A stretch of DNA of 64,000 bases from Paracoccus cavernae (GCA_030410095.1 JAUFRC010000001.1:1314501-1378500), one strand, 5' to 3'; positions 42,654-53,688 are shown, counted from the stretch's first letter. Numbers and translations are program-made. Notes: generated by a model from the sequence alone, not told the origin.

Positions 42654-42667
42654 TTGATCGAGATCAA
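42654..42667. promoter_or_regulatory. FNR box 2 between ccoN and uspA-like gene
   Basis: TTGAT-CGAG-ATCAA, a perfect FNR palindrome, 124 bases before the UspA-like gene start and 170 before ccoN. It probably serves the rightward promoter. Confidence 0.82.
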
Positions 42668-42790
42668 CGCAAGCACCCCGTTCTGTGGCATGATGGGGTT
42701 TGAAAAGGCGCAATGCCGTTTCTGATTTTCTTAAAATTGCGCAGAAAATCAGAGAGATAATTGTAACGAGGCAATCTGAAAGGACTTGTC

Positions 42791-43623
42791 ATGGGCTATA
42801 AATCGATCCTGACCATCCTGACCGAAACCAGCCAGCGGGCGCAGCTTGATGCCGCCATCGCCATAGCGCGACGAGAAGACGCACATCTCGACGTGTTCTG
42901 TCTTGGCGTCGATCACACCCAAAACGGCTATTTCTACGCGGGCGCCTCGGCCTATGTCTTCCAGGAGGCGATCGACAAGGCGATGGCCGCGGCCGGAGAG
43001 CTCGAAGACAAGGTGCGCGCCTATCTCGAGGGCAAGGACCTGCGATGGTCGGTCGATTCCGCCGTGGCCCAGCTCGGCGGGCTATCGACGCTGATCGGGA
43101 TGCGGGCGCGCTTTTCCGATCTCGTGGTCCTGGGACGCCCCTATGATCGCGAGATCAACCCCGACGGCGAGGCCCTGACCGAAGCCGCCCTGTTCGAGGG
43201 CAGCGCCCCCGTCCTCATCGTCCCGGGCGAGATCAGCGAGACCTTCGGCACCCGCATTCTGGTTGCATGGAACCAGTCGAACGAGGCGCTCGTCGCCGCC
43301 CGCCGCGCGCTACCGTTCCTGCAGGCCGCCGAAGAGGTAGAGGTGACGGTCGTCGATCCCTCGCCCCATAGTGCCGAAGGGGCCGAGCCCGGCAATACCT
43401 TCTGCCAGATGCTGACCCGTCAGGGCGTCAAAGCCGATGTCGCGGTTCTGGCCCGCACCCTGCCCAAGATCAGCGAGATCATTGCCCGCCGCGCCACCGA
43501 GATCGGCGCCGATATGATCGTGATGGGGGCTTACGGCCATTCGCGCTTCCGTCAGGCCATTCTCGGGGCGCGACGCGCAACATGCTCGAGACCGCGAATA
43601 TTCCGGTCTTCCTCGCCCGTTGA
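42791..43623 (+). CDS. Universal stress protein, tandem UspA domains (one frameshift)
   Basis: A cytosolic protein of about 277 residues with two Usp halves. The second half keeps the ATP-binding G-x2-G-x9-G-[ST] pattern in MGAYGHSRFRQAILGGATRN. The break near 43568 sits inside this motif, where a GGGG run has lost one G. It corresponds in position to the ORF known between fnrP and ccoN in Paracoccus denitrificans. With an FNR box upstream, expression at low oxygen is likely. Confidence 0.85.
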
Positions 43624-43648
43624 GCGCAACTCGCCCGTTGAGCGCAAA
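43613..43648 (+). repeat. Tandem 18-base duplication over the uspA-like stop codon
   Basis: TCGCCCGTTGAGCGCAAC is followed at once by a copy differing in its last base. The first copy contains the TGA stop; the second repeats it in the same frame, so the ending would be preserved. Confidence 0.7.
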
Positions 43649-43740
43649 CGGAAAGCCGGCGGGCCGAAGGTTCGGCCTGCCTTGATCCGGCCGGAAACGG
43701 GAGAAAATGCGGCGGGCCGCAGAGACCGGATCAGCAGCGA

Positions 43741-44490
43741 TCAGATCAGCGGGCCGCCATCGGCATCGTCACCGCTTTCCTCGACCAGAAGGTGGTAGGA
43801 GGGGATGATGATGTGGCGCTTGCCGTCCATCTCGATCACGCCATCCTTGCGCAAAGCCGTCATCTGGCGGCTCACCGTCTCCAGCGTCAGACCCAAATAA
43901 TCCGCCATCGCCTCGCGCGTCAGCGGCAGCGAGATCGCCAGCCGGCCGTTGGGTTTGACCTTGGTCAGCGCCGCCTCGCGGCGGCACAGGATCGCGAGGA
44001 AAGAGGCGATCTTTTCGCGCGCCGATTTGCGCCCGAGCAGCAAAAGCCATTCGCGCGCGGCATCAAGCTCGTCCAGCGTCATCTCCAGAAGCCGCGTCGA
44101 AAGCCGCGGCGTGCGGTTGAGCAGGTTTTCAAAGGGCCGGCGCTGGAAGCAGCACAAAAGCAGATCGGTCGTCGCGGTGACCGTATAGCTCGCCTTTTGC
44201 CGCCCCGGACGGCCAAGAAAATCGCTGGGAAGCAGAAGACCCACCATCTGGGTGCGTCCGTCCTCGAGCGTCTGGGTCAGTGTCGCCACGCCGGAGACGA
44301 CAGAAGCCACGAATTCCATCGGATCGCCCGACCAGGTCACCACCTGTCCGGCCTCGTAATTGCGGTAAAGCTTCGCCGCCTCGAGCTCGGCCAGCTCGTC
44401 GCTTTCGCAATGCGCACAGACTGCCCGATTGCGGATCGGGCATTTGTCGCAAGCAACTTGCGTCGTCAAAAGAACTGCGTCTTGGGGCAT
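43741..44490 (-). CDS. fnrP: Fnr-type oxygen-sensing regulator
   Basis: Crp/Fnr-family activator of 249 residues, intact. Four N-terminal cysteines (C14, C17, C25, C28 in CDKCPIRNRAVCAHC) can hold the oxygen-labile 4Fe-4S cluster. The cyclic-nucleotide-binding fold covers about 40-150. The C-terminal HTH reads REAMADYLGLTLETVSRQMTALRKDGVI, with the E-x2-SR that reads TTGAT half sites. A perfect palindrome lies six bases before its ATG, suggesting autoregulation, probably repression. Its place beside a Usp gene and ccoNOQP matches fnrP of Paracoccus. Confidence 0.93.
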   Translation of the reverse strand: MPQDAVLLTTQVACDKCPIRNRAVCAHCESDELAELEAAKLYRNYEAGQVVTWSGDPMEFVASVVSGVATLTQTLEDGRTQMVGLLLPSDFLGRPGRQKASYTVTATTDLLLCCFQRRPFENLLNRTPRLSTRLLEMTLDELDAAREWLLLLGRKSAREKIASFLAILCRREAALTKVKPNGRLAISLPLTREAMADYLGLTLETVSRQMTALRKDGVIEMDGKRHIIIPSYHLLVEESGDDADGGPLI

Positions 44491-44495
44491 GGCTA

Positions 44496-44509
44496 TTGAC
44501 CTGGGTCAA
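44496..44509. promoter_or_regulatory. FNR box between fnr and hemN
   Basis: TTGAC-CTGG-GTCAA, a perfect palindrome, lies six bases upstream of the fnr ATG and 35 bases upstream of the hemN ATG. It could repress fnr and influence hemN. Confidence 0.75.
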
Positions 44510-44543
44510 GGACTCTTCGCGTGCAAGTAGAAAATATAGACGC

Positions 44544-45896
44544 ATGAGCACGAAATCGCAACTTGAGCATTTGGGACTCTTTGACGCGCGGGTTCCGCGC
44601 TACACAAGCTATCCCACCGCACCCCATTTCACCCCTGCCGTGGACGAGACGACCTATCGCGGCTGGATCAGTTCCATTACCGGCCACGAAAGCATTTCCC
44701 TTTATCTTCACGTCCCCTTTTGCCGCCGTCTGTGCTGGTTTTGCGCCTGCCGCACGCAGGGTACCCAAAGCGACGCGCCGGTCAGGGCCTATGTCGAGAC
44801 CCTGCTCGCCGAGCTCGAAATGCTGCGCAAGGCCCTGCCCGAGGGCATCCGTCTGTCGCGGCTCCATTGGGGGCGGCACGCCGACGCTGCTGGCGCCCGA
44901 CCTCGTCACGCGGCTTGCGGATGCGGTCCTTGCCGCCTTTCCTCTGGCCGAAGGTGCCGAGTTCTCGGTCGAGATCGACCCCAACGAAATCGACGCCCCC
45001 GTATGGAGGCTTTGGCCGCGGCAGGCCTGACGCGGGCCAGCATCGGCGTGCAGGACTTCGACCCCGAGATCCAGAAGACCATAGGTCGCGAGCAGAGCTT
45101 TGAAGTCACCGCCCGCGCCGTCGATCTGGTCCGCGCCCACGGCATCGCCAGCCTCAATGCCGATATCCTCTTCGGTCTGCCCGGTCAGGATCACGAAAAA
45201 ATCGCGCAAACCGTCCAGAAATTGCTGGCTCTTTCGCCCGATCGGGTCGCGCTTTACGGCTATGCCCATGTGCCTTGGGTGGCACGGCGTCAGGTCATGA
45301 TCCCGCCCGAGAGCCTGCCCGCGCCCCGCGACCGGCTCGCCTTGTTCGAGGTTGCCCGCGCACTTTTCGTGGCCGACGGCTATGTCGAAATCGGCATCGA
45401 CCATTTCGCGCGACCGGGAGACGGGCTGGCGCAGGCACAACGGGACAAGCGGCTGCGGCGCAATTTTCAGGGCTATACCGATGATGCCGCGCAGGTGTTG
45501 ATCGGGCTTGGCGCCTCGTCGATCTCGCGCTTTCCGCAAGGCTATGCGCAAAATGCGCCCGCAACCGGTGCCCATTCGGGGGCAATCCGCGAAGGGCGCT
45601 TTTCCGTCAGCCGCGGACATGTCTTCACGCCAGAGGATCTGTGGCGGGCACGGATGATCGAGGCGTTGATGTGCGATTTCGCGGTCGATTTCGCGGCGCT
45701 GCGCCGCGACTTCGGACTGGACGACAGCGCGATCGCGGCCGCTGTCGCGCCCATCTCCGCGCGGTTTCGCGACATGGTGGAGCTGTCGCGCGACCGGCTC
45801 GAGATCACGCCCGAAGGACGGCCGCTGGTGCGCATGATTGCCCAGATGCTGGACCGCTACGACGCACCCGCGCTCAGCCATTCGACCGCGATCTGA
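44544..45896 (+). CDS. hemN: Oxygen-independent coproporphyrinogen III oxidase (two frameshifts)
   Basis: Radical-SAM enzyme that makes protoporphyrinogen IX without oxygen, about 451 residues. The iron-sulfur motif HVPFCRRLCWFCAC is C-x3-C-x2-C-x-C near residue 58. RVPRYTSYPTAPHF opens the protein and GYAHVPWVARRQ is a HemN signature. A two-base loss near 44870 in a G run (LHWGGGTPT expected) and a one-base loss near 45000 in a C run are complementary, so the frame returns to the original. It is divergent from fnr with a shared FNR box. Confidence 0.94.
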   Translation: MSTKSQLEHLGLFDARVPRYTSYPTAPHFTPAVDETTYRGWISSITGHESISLYLHVPFCRRLCWFCACRTQGTQSDAPVRAYVETLLAELEMLRKALPEGIRLSRLHWGRHADAAGARPRHAACGCGPCRLSSGRRCRVLGRDRPQRNRRPRMEALAAAGLTRASIGVQDFDPEIQKTIGREQSFEVTARAVDLVRAHGIASLNADILFGLPGQDHEKIAQTVQKLLALSPDRVALYGYAHVPWVARRQVMIPPESLPAPRDRLALFEVARALFVADGYVEIGIDHFARPGDGLAQAQRDKRLRRNFQGYTDDAAQVLIGLGASSISRFPQGYAQNAPATGAHSGAIREGRFSVSRGHVFTPEDLWRARMIEALMCDFAVDFAALRRDFGLDDSAIAAAVAPISARFRDMVELSRDRLEITPEGRPLVRMIAQMLDRYDAPALSHSTAI

Positions 45897-46008
45897 GAAA
45901 CGAAACCGGCCCCGCCACTCGCCCCAAGGTTGCGGGTGGCAGGGCCGTCACACGGGCGTGCCCGACAAACAAGGGGTCGCGCAGGACCCGCGTTTGACGG
46001 AGCGCGGC

Positions 46009-48878
46009 TTAGTGGGCCGAGGCCCAGTTTTCGCCCTGCCCCGCCTCGACGATCAGCGGCACGGAGAGTTTCACCGCCGGATCGGGGCGTTCTCCATAAT
46101 GTCGCGCGCAACCTTGATCAGTTGGTCAACCGCGCCTTCGTCGGCCTCGAAGACAAGTTCGTCATGGACCTGCAAAAGCATCTTGGCGGGGATGTCCTTG
46201 ATCGCCTCGGGCATCCGGATCATGGCGCGGCGGATGATATCGGCGGCGGCCCCTGAATGGGGGCGTTGATCGCCGCGCGTTTCGCTCCGCCCGCAGCCGG
46301 TCCCGACTGGTTGATGCCGGGCGTCATGATGCGGCGACCGAACAGCGTGCGGACATAGCCGTCACGTTTTGCATCCTCGACGGTCTTGTCCATATAGGCG
46401 CGGATTTCGGGAACCGCTCGAAATAGGTGTCGATGAAGGCCTGTGCCTCGGCGCGCGGAATGCGCAGGTTGCGCGCAAGGCCGAAGCCCGAAATTCCGTA
46501 GATCACCCCGAAGTTGATCGCTTTGGCGCGGCGGCGGATCATCGGATCCATCCCCTCGACCGGAACGCCGAACATCTGGCTCGCGGTCATGGCATGGATG
46601 TCGATCCCGTCGCGGAAAGCCTGCTTCAGCGCGGGAATATCGGCGACATGGGCAAGAATGCGCAGCTCGATCTGGCTATAGTCGAGGCTGACGATCTTGC
46701 GGCCCTCGGGCGCGATGAAGGCCTCGCGGATGCGGCGGCCCTCATCGGTCCGGACGGGGATGTTTTGCAGGTTCGGCTCGGTCGAGGCCAAACGTCCGGT
46801 CTGCGCCCCGTGATCGAGTAAGAAGTGTGGACGCGCTTGGTATCGGGGTTGATATGCGTCTGGAGCGCATCGGTATAGGTCGATTTCAGCTTGGAAATCT
46901 GGCGCCAGTCCAGCACCCGCGCGGGCAGCTCGTGGCCTTCCGCCGCAAGATCTTCCAGCACGTCGGCGCTGGTCGAATAGGCACCGGTCTTGCCCTGTTT
47001 GCCGCCCTGAAGGCCCATCTTGTCGAACAGGATCTCGCCCAGCTGTTTGGGAGAGCCGACATTGAAGCTTTGTCCGGCAAGTCCGTGGATCTCGTCCTCG
47101 AGCTGGGCCATTTTCTGCGCGAAAGCATTCGACATCCGCGCGAGATGCTCGGTATTGACCCTGATTCCGGCCATTTCCATTTCGGCCAGCACGGGGATCA
47201 TCGGCAATTCGAGGCGGCGGTAGGGGCCGGTCACCGCATTCGGCGCAAGCTGGGGCCGGAAGTGATGCCAGAGCCGCCAGGTCACCTCGGCATCCTCGCC
47301 CGCATAGGCCACGGCCTGCTCGACCGGCACCTGCGCAAAGGTGATCTGGCTTTTGCCCGAACCGATCAGATCCTTGATCGGGATGGTTTTGTGGTCGAGA
47401 TGGGCCTCGGCCAAAGCATCCATGCCGTGACCGATACCACCGCCCGCATTGAGCGCAAAGGACATCAGCATCGTATCCTCGAGCGGCGCCATATTGATCG
47501 GCACGCCGCCCAAATAGGCAACGCCGTGGCGCGCGAGGATCTTCCAGTCGTATTTGATGTTCTGCCCGATCTTGAGCACCGCCGGATCCTCGAGCATCGG
47601 CTTGAGCAGGCGCAAGGCCTCGGCGACGGGCATCTGGCCCGCGACGAGCTGGCCCGAGCTGAACAGGTCTTCGGTGCCCTCGACATGGCCGAGCGGGAGA
47701 TAGGCGGCGCGACCGGGGCCGGTGCAAAGCGAGATCCCGACCAGACCGGCGACCATCTCGTCAAGGCCGGTGGTTTCGGTGTCGATCGCGACCGAACCGA
47801 GCAGGGTGATCTCGTCGATCCACAGCTGCAGCGTCGCCGCATCGCGGATCGTGACGTAGTGGTCCGTCTTGATCGCGGGCATTTCCCTGGGCGCTGCGGC
47901 GGATGTCCCCTCGGCCGCGGGTGCGACTTTGGCGGGGGTGATCCTGACAGCCGGCGCCTCGGCACCGAAACGCTCGGCGACGCGGTTGACGAGGGTTCGG
48001 AATTCCATTTCAGACAGAAAATCAAGCAATTCCTGATGGTTGGGCTCGCGAACCTCGAGAGATTCCAGTGTCGCTTCGACCGGCGTATGGGTATCCAGCT
48101 CGACCAGACGTTTCGAGATGCGGATCAGATCGGCATTATCGAGCAAGACCTGCCGGCGCTTGGGCTGCTTGATTTCGCCCGCGCGGGCCAGAAGCGTTTC
48201 GAGATCGCCGTATTCGTTGATCAAAAGCGCTGCCGTCTTGATCCCGATCCCCGGCGCGCCCGGCACGTTGTCGACGGAATCGCCCGCAAGCGCCTGAATA
48301 TCGACGACACGGTCGGGGCCGACGCCGAATTTCTCGAAGACTTCGTCGGGACCGATGGTTTTGTTCTTCATCGGATCGAGCATGTCGATGCCGCCGCCGA
48401 TCAGCTGCATCAGATCCTTGTCAGAGCTGATGATCGTCGCCGAGCCACCCGCCTCGCGCGCCTGACGCGCCAGCGTGGCGATAATGTCGTCGGCCTCGTA
48501 GCCCTCTTGTTCGATGAAGGCGATGTTGAAGGCGCGTGTCGCCTCGCGGGTCAGCGGGAATTGCGGGCGCAGATCCTCGGGGAGCTCGGGGCGGTTCGCC
48601 TTGTATTCGGGGTAGATATCGTTGCGGAAGGTGCGCGAGGAATGGTCGAAAATCACCGCCGCATGTGTCGGCGCATCCGCCCCGCCCGCATCCTGGATGT
48701 ATTTCCACAGCATGTTGCAAAAACCCGCGACCGCCCCGATCGGCAGGCCGTCGGATTTGCGCGTCAGGGGCGGCAGCGCGTGATAGGCGCGAAAGATAAA
48801 GGCCGAGCCGTCGATCAGGTGAAGATGGCAGCCCTTGCCGAATTTGGTCTCGGCGCTGGTGTCATTGCTCTGGGTCAT
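46009..48878 (-). CDS. polA: DNA polymerase I (four frameshifts)
   Basis: Repair and Okazaki-fragment polymerase, about 957 residues. The 5'-3' exonuclease domain (about 15-290) has ADDIIATLA and [14 protein letters not shown]. The 3'-5' exonuclease domain has [13 protein letters not shown] near 395, so proofreading residues are present. Polymerase motif A is [15 protein letters not shown], motif [15 protein letters not shown] and motif [12 protein letters not shown]. Breaks are near 46816, 46415, 46255 and 46092, each repaired by one base, and the protein ends GENWASAH at 46009. Confidence 0.95.
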
Positions 48879-49043
48879 GCGCGGTCCTTTCGATTGGCCC
48901 TTCTTCTGCCATGACGGGGGCCAAGGGCCAAGCCCTGCTTGCCCCATCGCTTGAAATGCGAACGGCCCGCGCATTACGCAGGCCGTCGGGACATTCGGAC
49001 ATTCGGGGGACGGATGCCCCGCCCTGATGCGCGGCCTCAGGCC

Positions 49044-49232
49044 TTAGTGGTCGTCATGCGCATGGGCGCGGTCGATTTCGAAACGCTTGTCGCAATAGCC
49101 GCATTCGACAAAGCCCTTGTCTTGCGGAATGACCAGCCAGACGCGCGGATGTCCCGACCCCATGCTTTCATCACCGTCACAGGCAATTTTCCAGGTGGTG
49201 ACGATCTGGGTTTCAGGAGCCGGAAGAGTCAT
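49044..49232 (-). CDS. Small CHCC zinc-finger protein
   Basis: A 62-residue protein with the NDUFS6-like zinc finger. [19 protein letters not shown] supplies Cys and His, and [11 protein letters not shown] supplies two Cys. This domain occurs in a mitochondrial complex I subunit and in small alphaproteobacterial proteins of unknown role. The ATG at 49232 is the only sensible start; the same frame continues open over the ABC gene by chance. It is divergent from that gene. Confidence 0.85.
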   Translation of the reverse strand: MTLPAPETQIVTTWKIACDGDESMGSGHPRVWLVIPQDKGFVECGYCDKRFEIDRAHAHDDH

Positions 49233-49295
49233 GGCGATTCCTTGAGCTTTGACACGAAAGGGGTTTAAACCGTTCGAGATCATAATCACAGCCGG

Positions 49296-50240
49296 ATGCC
49301 GATGCCAGCCCCCTTCGCCCCCGCCATCGAGATTTCGAATCTGACGAAAACCTATGCCGCCTCGGGGAGCAATCCGCCGAAACAGGCGCTGAAAGGTCTG
49401 AACCTCCAGATCCCCTCGGGCAGCATCTTCGGGCTGCTGGGGCCGAACGGCGCGGGAAAATCGACCACGATCAACATCATGGCCGGTCTCGTGAACAAGA
49501 CGGCGGGCAAGGTCGTGATCCACGGCTTTGATCAGGATGTGAACCCGCGCCAATCGCGCGCCTCTATCGGGGTCATGCCGCAAGAGCTCAACATCGACCC
49601 GTTTTTTACGCCCCGCGCCAGCCTCGAAGTGCAGGCGGGGCTTTACGGCGTCCCGAAATCCGAGCGCTGGACCGACGAGCTGCTTGAACTCGTCGGGCTG
49701 ACCGAACAGGCCGGAAGCTATTCGCGCCACCTTTCGGGCGGGATGAAGCGGCGGCTTTTGCTGGCCAAGGCACTGGTCCACAAGCCGCGCATTCTGGTTC
49801 TCGACGAGCCGACCGCGGGGGTCGACATCGGCTTGCGCGACATGCTTTGGGCCAATGTGCGCAAGCTCAACCAACGCGGCATGACGATCATCCTGACAAC
49901 GCATTACCTCGAGGAGGCCGAGGATATGTGCGACCAGATCGCGATCATCGACCGCGGCGAGCTGATCCTGAACGAGGATACCGCGACGCTGCTGGGCCGT
50001 GCGGATTCCAAAACGCTGGTGATGGATACCGGCGAGGACCGCCGCATCCCCACCCTGCCCGAGGGCGTGCGCGCCGAGCGTCGCGCCGACGGACGGCTGG
50101 CGCTGAGCTATGCGCCCTCGAAGCTGCGGGCCGATGCGATGATCGATGCGGTGCGGGCGGAAAGCCTGCCGATTCTCGATGTGGCGATCGAAAGCCCCGA
50201 TCTCGAGGATGTTTTCCTGCGCCTCACCGCCAGAAACTGA
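49296..50240 (+). CDS. ABC transporter ATP-binding protein
   Basis: ATPase of an ABC-2-type exporter, 314 residues and intact. Walker [14 protein letters not shown] is near residue 50, signature [20 protein letters not shown] near 150, Walker [13 protein letters not shown] near 170 and the switch His in [12 protein letters not shown] near 200. The C-terminal 90 residues form the regulatory extension common in drug- and polysaccharide-type exporters. No permease gene is adjacent: the next gene is convergent and a terminator follows directly. The substrate is unknown. Confidence 0.9.
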   Translation: MPMPAPFAPAIEISNLTKTYAASGSNPPKQALKGLNLQIPSGSIFGLLGPNGAGKSTTINIMAGLVNKTAGKVVIHGFDQDVNPRQSRASIGVMPQELNIDPFFTPRASLEVQAGLYGVPKSERWTDELLELVGLTEQAGSYSRHLSGGMKRRLLLAKALVHKPRILVLDEPTAGVDIGLRDMLWANVRKLNQRGMTIILTTHYLEEAEDMCDQIAIIDRGELILNEDTATLLGRADSKTLVMDTGEDRRIPTLPEGVRAERRADGRLALSYAPSKLRADAMIDAVRAESLPILDVAIESPDLEDVFLRLTARN

Positions 50241-50260
50241 GCACCCGAAACCAAACGAAA

Positions 50261-50291
50261 AAGGCCGCGCCCGAAAGGGCGGCCCTTTTTT
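50261..50291 (+). terminator. Terminator after the ABC ATPase gene
   Basis: GGCCGCGCCC-GAAA-GGGCGGCC stem followed by TTTTTT, 20 bases after the stop; it could also serve the convergent HIT gene. Confidence 0.85.
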
Positions 50292-50317
50292 GCCCCCATT
50301 CCGGCGCGGTGCAGGGA

Positions 50318-50689
50318 TCAGTGCGCGAGCATCGGGCCCATGACATGGCCGCCGAGGATATGGAGGTGGAAATGCGGCACCTCCTGCACCCCATGCGGGC
50401 CGGTATTGGCGATGGCGCGGAACCCCTCGCCCCCATCCAGCGAGACGCCGAGATCCTTCGAAACCTTGGCGGCCGTGCGCATGAAGTCGACCAGCTCGGC
50501 CTCGGAAGCATTGGCGGCGAAATCGTCAAAGCTGACATAGGCCCCCTTGGGGATCACCAGCACATGGACCGGCGCCTGCGGGCGGATGTCGCGGAAAACC
50601 AGCGTATGCTCGGTTTCAACAACCGTATCATTGGGGATCTCGCCGCGCAGGATACGGGCGAAAATGTTCTGGTCATCATAGCTGGGCAT
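50318..50689 (-). CDS. HIT-family nucleotide-binding protein
   Basis: A 123-residue histidine-triad hydrolase of the Hint/HinT type, acting on nucleoside phosphoramidates. [12 protein letters not shown] opens the fold. The triad is [11 protein letters not shown] (HxHxH) near 107-111, preceded by the conserved [12 protein letters not shown]. The frame is intact. It follows the glycosyltransferase-like gene by 13 bases on the same strand. Confidence 0.93.
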   Translation of the reverse strand: MPSYDDQNIFARILRGEIPNDTVVETEHTLVFRDIRPQAPVHVLVIPKGAYVSFDDFAANASEAELVDFMRTAAKVSKDLGVSLDGGEGFRAIANTGPHGVQEVPHFHLHILGGHVMGPMLAH

Positions 50690-50702
50690 CTGCTGTCTCC
50701 GG

Positions 50703-52276
50703 TCAGTCGCTGAACAAATGGTCGATTTGGGCAAGCGCGAGCGCCGCCTCTGGTTCGAGGTCGAAAGCCTGCGCCAATGCCGCGGCATTGGCCTCGGGGC
50801 GGCGGTGGGCGAGATCGTGTAGAAGCGCGGGAATTCCATGTCGCGCAGGCGGTTCGCCTCGTATTCGAGATCGCGCCGCACGATCGGCAGCAGACGCTCC
50901 ACCACGTCCGGCTGGGCCGACGCGCCGGCAAGACCCACCCGCGCGATATGGCCGCGCAGATAATCCTGATGGAAATCGGTCTCGATCATCAGGATGCGGG
51001 TGTCGGTCTTTTCGGCCATGAAGTCCTGGATCAACGGCAGGGCCGAGCTGTCGAGACAGAAGGCCAGCCGGTTGGTGCCGAACTGGTCGAACAGCAGCTT
51101 GATCACGGCGCGGCGGTGGCGCTCGCGTTTCGAGACGGTATTCTCCACCCCGCCCATATCGGGCAGATGGGCCTGATCCTCGTTGAAGAGGTAGTCGACC
51201 GCCGGAATATCGGTCTGCTCGCGCAGGCCCTGCGTCAAGCGTTTGGCGACATGCCATTTCTTCGAGACGATCAGCAGCAGGCTTTTGTCGCGGCCAAGCG
51301 CGGTGTCATCTTCCCAGAACCGCGGCGAGAAGCGGCGACCGACGCGGCCGCGTCCGGTCAGGAAGCGGAAAACCCCGCCCCCTCGTTCGAGGTCGGAAAA
51401 TGGACCCCTCGTCGGCCCAAAGCGCCCCCAACCGCTCGCGCAGTTCCAGCGCCTCGGCACTGATCTTGCGCGCAAAGATGTAATCCTGACGCAGCAGCAG
51501 GTCGTACTGGTCGTTATAAAACGTCACCGGCATGCCGTAATCGGTGAAAATCAGATAGGTCAGCGTGCGGTTGCGCAGCTCGTTGCGCGGCACGACATGA
51601 GGCACGATGGTCTGGAAGAAGGTCTCGTCGGGGATCCAGGTCGTCGCGAAAAACCGCATGACATCGCGGCGCGATCGCAAAAGGCGAGAACCTTTTCGAT
51701 GGTTTGGCGCCGCAGACACCACCATTGCGATCCGATCATCACCTGAAGATCCGACGGCACCTCGCGCGTCAGCATGAGCTTTTGCTGAATGGCGAGCGAG
51801 GCGTAATAAAGCTTGGGCTGGGTGCGTTCGTTGAACCAGTAGCGGTAAATCAGGCGCTCTTCCTTGAGGCCGGTCTTGATCCAGTCCGAGGCGAAGAAAT
51901 CATTATGCTCGATATAATCGCAATCATTCAGATCAAGAAAATCATGCGCATATTCGGCGGTTTTTACCGGCAGGCAATCGCCCGAGAGCATGTAGAAATG
52001 GCTGGCATTGGGAAAAGCGGCGACGGCGGCACGCACCGCTTCGAGGGTTGCCGCGACCAGCGACCACTCGCCCCAACCACAGCGGTAGCGGCGATCTGCG
52101 AAAGTCACCGAAGGGTTGTCCGAAAGCGCCGACCAAATCTCGGCGAAATCCGCCGGATCGGAGTTTCCGTCGAAATGGATCGACACGAAATCGCCCGAAG
52201 CAGTCAGACGCCGTGCTTGGGCGATGACACCGGGTGCATCCTTGTGGCAGAGCATGATGAATGCGATTCGTGCCAT
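50703..52276 (-). CDS. Branch-type glycosyltransferase with DUF5928-like C-terminus (about three frameshifts)
   Basis: About 525 residues. The N-terminal 250 match the core-2/I-branching beta-1,6-N-acetylglucosaminyltransferase fold: IAFIMLCHKDAPGVIAQARRL, WGEWSLVAATLEAVRAA, FYMLSGDCLPVKT and IGSQWWCLRRQTIEKVL. A nucleotide-sulfate- or sulfotransferase-like C-terminal part follows, with RDKSLLLIVSKKWHVAKRL and FGTNRLAFCLD. Breaks are near 51675, 51400 and 50825. It is divergent from a sulfotransferase gene, which suggests a shared role in decorating a surface polysaccharide; that is inference. The C-terminal domain assignment rests on memory of similar Rhodobacteraceae proteins. Confidence 0.75.
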
Positions 52277-52424
52277 CGTTACGCCTCTGCCGGCTGCGCG
52301 CGTCTTGACCTTAACATTACCAAGTTTATTCCTGATTTAATTGATTTCCGTCTCTAACGATTTTAGCACGTAGAGCAAGTTGCGACGGCTGCAAGATGCA
52401 GCCTTAGAAAGAAGGGCGTTTAAA

Positions 52425-53243
52425 ATGGAATTTCCCGGCACCTGGATGACCGAGAGTCAAAGCATGGTTTATCGGGTCGTGCCGAAATGCGCCTGCTCGT
52501 CGATCGGCCAGATCATGTATTACTCCGACAACGGTACATATTACGACGGCGACATCCACGATTCCACCTCGGGGATGCACAAATGGTCGCAAGCCGAGAG
52601 CCGTGCCCCGATCGAGCAAGGCATCCGCGCCCGTCAGGGTGTAACCTTCACCTGTGTGCGCAACCCCTATTCGCGCATCCTGTCCTCGTTCTTCGACAAG
52701 ATCGCCGGCATCCAGCGAAACGGCAAACGCTATCGCGGCAATCTCGTGCCGCAGCTGATCCAGCGCTACGGGATCGAAGTCGGCTCGCCCGACGACAATT
52801 TCGATTTCGACCAGATCAAGAGCTTCCGCCGCTTCTTGCTGTTCGCGCGCGACACCATCCGCTTCCGCCGCCCGATGGACCCCGACATCCACTGGTCGGC
52901 CATGTCCGGCCATATCTCGACCTTCATCGTGAACGGCGGCCGCTACGACCAGATCTTCTTCACCGAGAAGTTCAACGACGGCATGCAGAAAGTGCTGGAT
53001 GCGGCAGAAACGCCGGTCGCGATCCGTGCCGACGAAGTTCCGAAGTTCAACGAATCGGAAGGCCACGGCCCCAAACGCGCGCATAAGGTCAGCGATTATT
53101 TCGACGACCTGTCGCGTCACCTCGTCTGGGAGATCTACAAGCGCGACTTCAAATTGTTCCGCTACGACTTCGACGACCCCGACAACAAAATGCCCCTCGG
53201 CGAGGTCGATCTCGACGAGGTTCACGCCAAGCTCAGCCGCTGA
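52425..53243 (+). CDS. Sulfotransferase family 2 protein
   Basis: A 272-residue carbohydrate sulfotransferase-like protein, intact. The PAPS 5'-phosphosulfate loop is VVPKCACSSIGQIMYY near residue 15. The 3'-phosphate region is TFTCVRNPYSRILSSFFDKI near 80, both as in CHST-type enzymes. HISTFIVNGGRYDQIFFTEKF is a further family block. The upstream divergent gene encodes a branching-type glycosyltransferase, so the substrate may be the same glycan. Confidence 0.87.
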   Translation: MEFPGTWMTESQSMVYRVVPKCACSSIGQIMYYSDNGTYYDGDIHDSTSGMHKWSQAESRAPIEQGIRARQGVTFTCVRNPYSRILSSFFDKIAGIQRNGKRYRGNLVPQLIQRYGIEVGSPDDNFDFDQIKSFRRFLLFARDTIRFRRPMDPDIHWSAMSGHISTFIVNGGRYDQIFFTEKFNDGMQKVLDAAETPVAIRADEVPKFNESEGHGPKRAHKVSDYFDDLSRHLVWEIYKRDFKLFRYDFDDPDNKMPLGEVDLDEVHAKLSR

Positions 53244-53464
53244 ACGGCGCGGCAAGTCGGTGTTTGTGCAAGATTACCCTTGCACCTTGCACAAATCCGA
53301 CTATTTTGCCGCGTTCATTCGACCGGCGGGGCAGCCCAGGCCGCGTAGCCCCTTTAGACTTGCGGGCACCGCCATCCTGGCCTATTGGCTCACATCGATC
53401 AGAAACGAAAAACTTGGGGCAATCCTAATCTCGGGAACGCCCCCGAACCACCCGAGGTTGAGAC

Positions 53465-53671
53465 ATGGCCGTCCCTCAGAACCGAGTTACCCGCTCCCGT
53501 CGTAACATGCGTCGTTCGCACGACGCATTGGTCGCAGGCAACCCGAACGAATGCACCAATTGTGGCGAACTGAAGCGCCCGCACCACGTTTGCCCGTCCT
53601 GCGGACATTATGCAGATCGTGAAGTCGTTGCTCAGGCGAACGAAGTCGATCTGGACGACGACGCGGCATAA
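53465..53671 (+). CDS. rpmF: 50S ribosomal protein L32
   Basis: A 68-residue ribosomal protein. [22 protein letters not shown] is the universal L32 opening, and the zinc ribbon is [17 protein letters not shown]. The frame is intact. rpmF, plsX and fabH run in the same direction in the conserved bacterial order, linking ribosome and fatty-acid synthesis. Confidence 0.97.
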   Translation: MAVPQNRVTRSRRNMRRSHDALVAGNPNECTNCGELKRPHHVCPSCGHYADREVVAQANEVDLDDDAA

Positions 53672-53688
53672 GCGGCGATACCGCGGAC

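Noticed and set aside
46827..48914. Plus-strand frame of 695 codons opposite polA
   Set aside because: Antisense shadow of polA with no domain; length reflects GC-rich codon structure.
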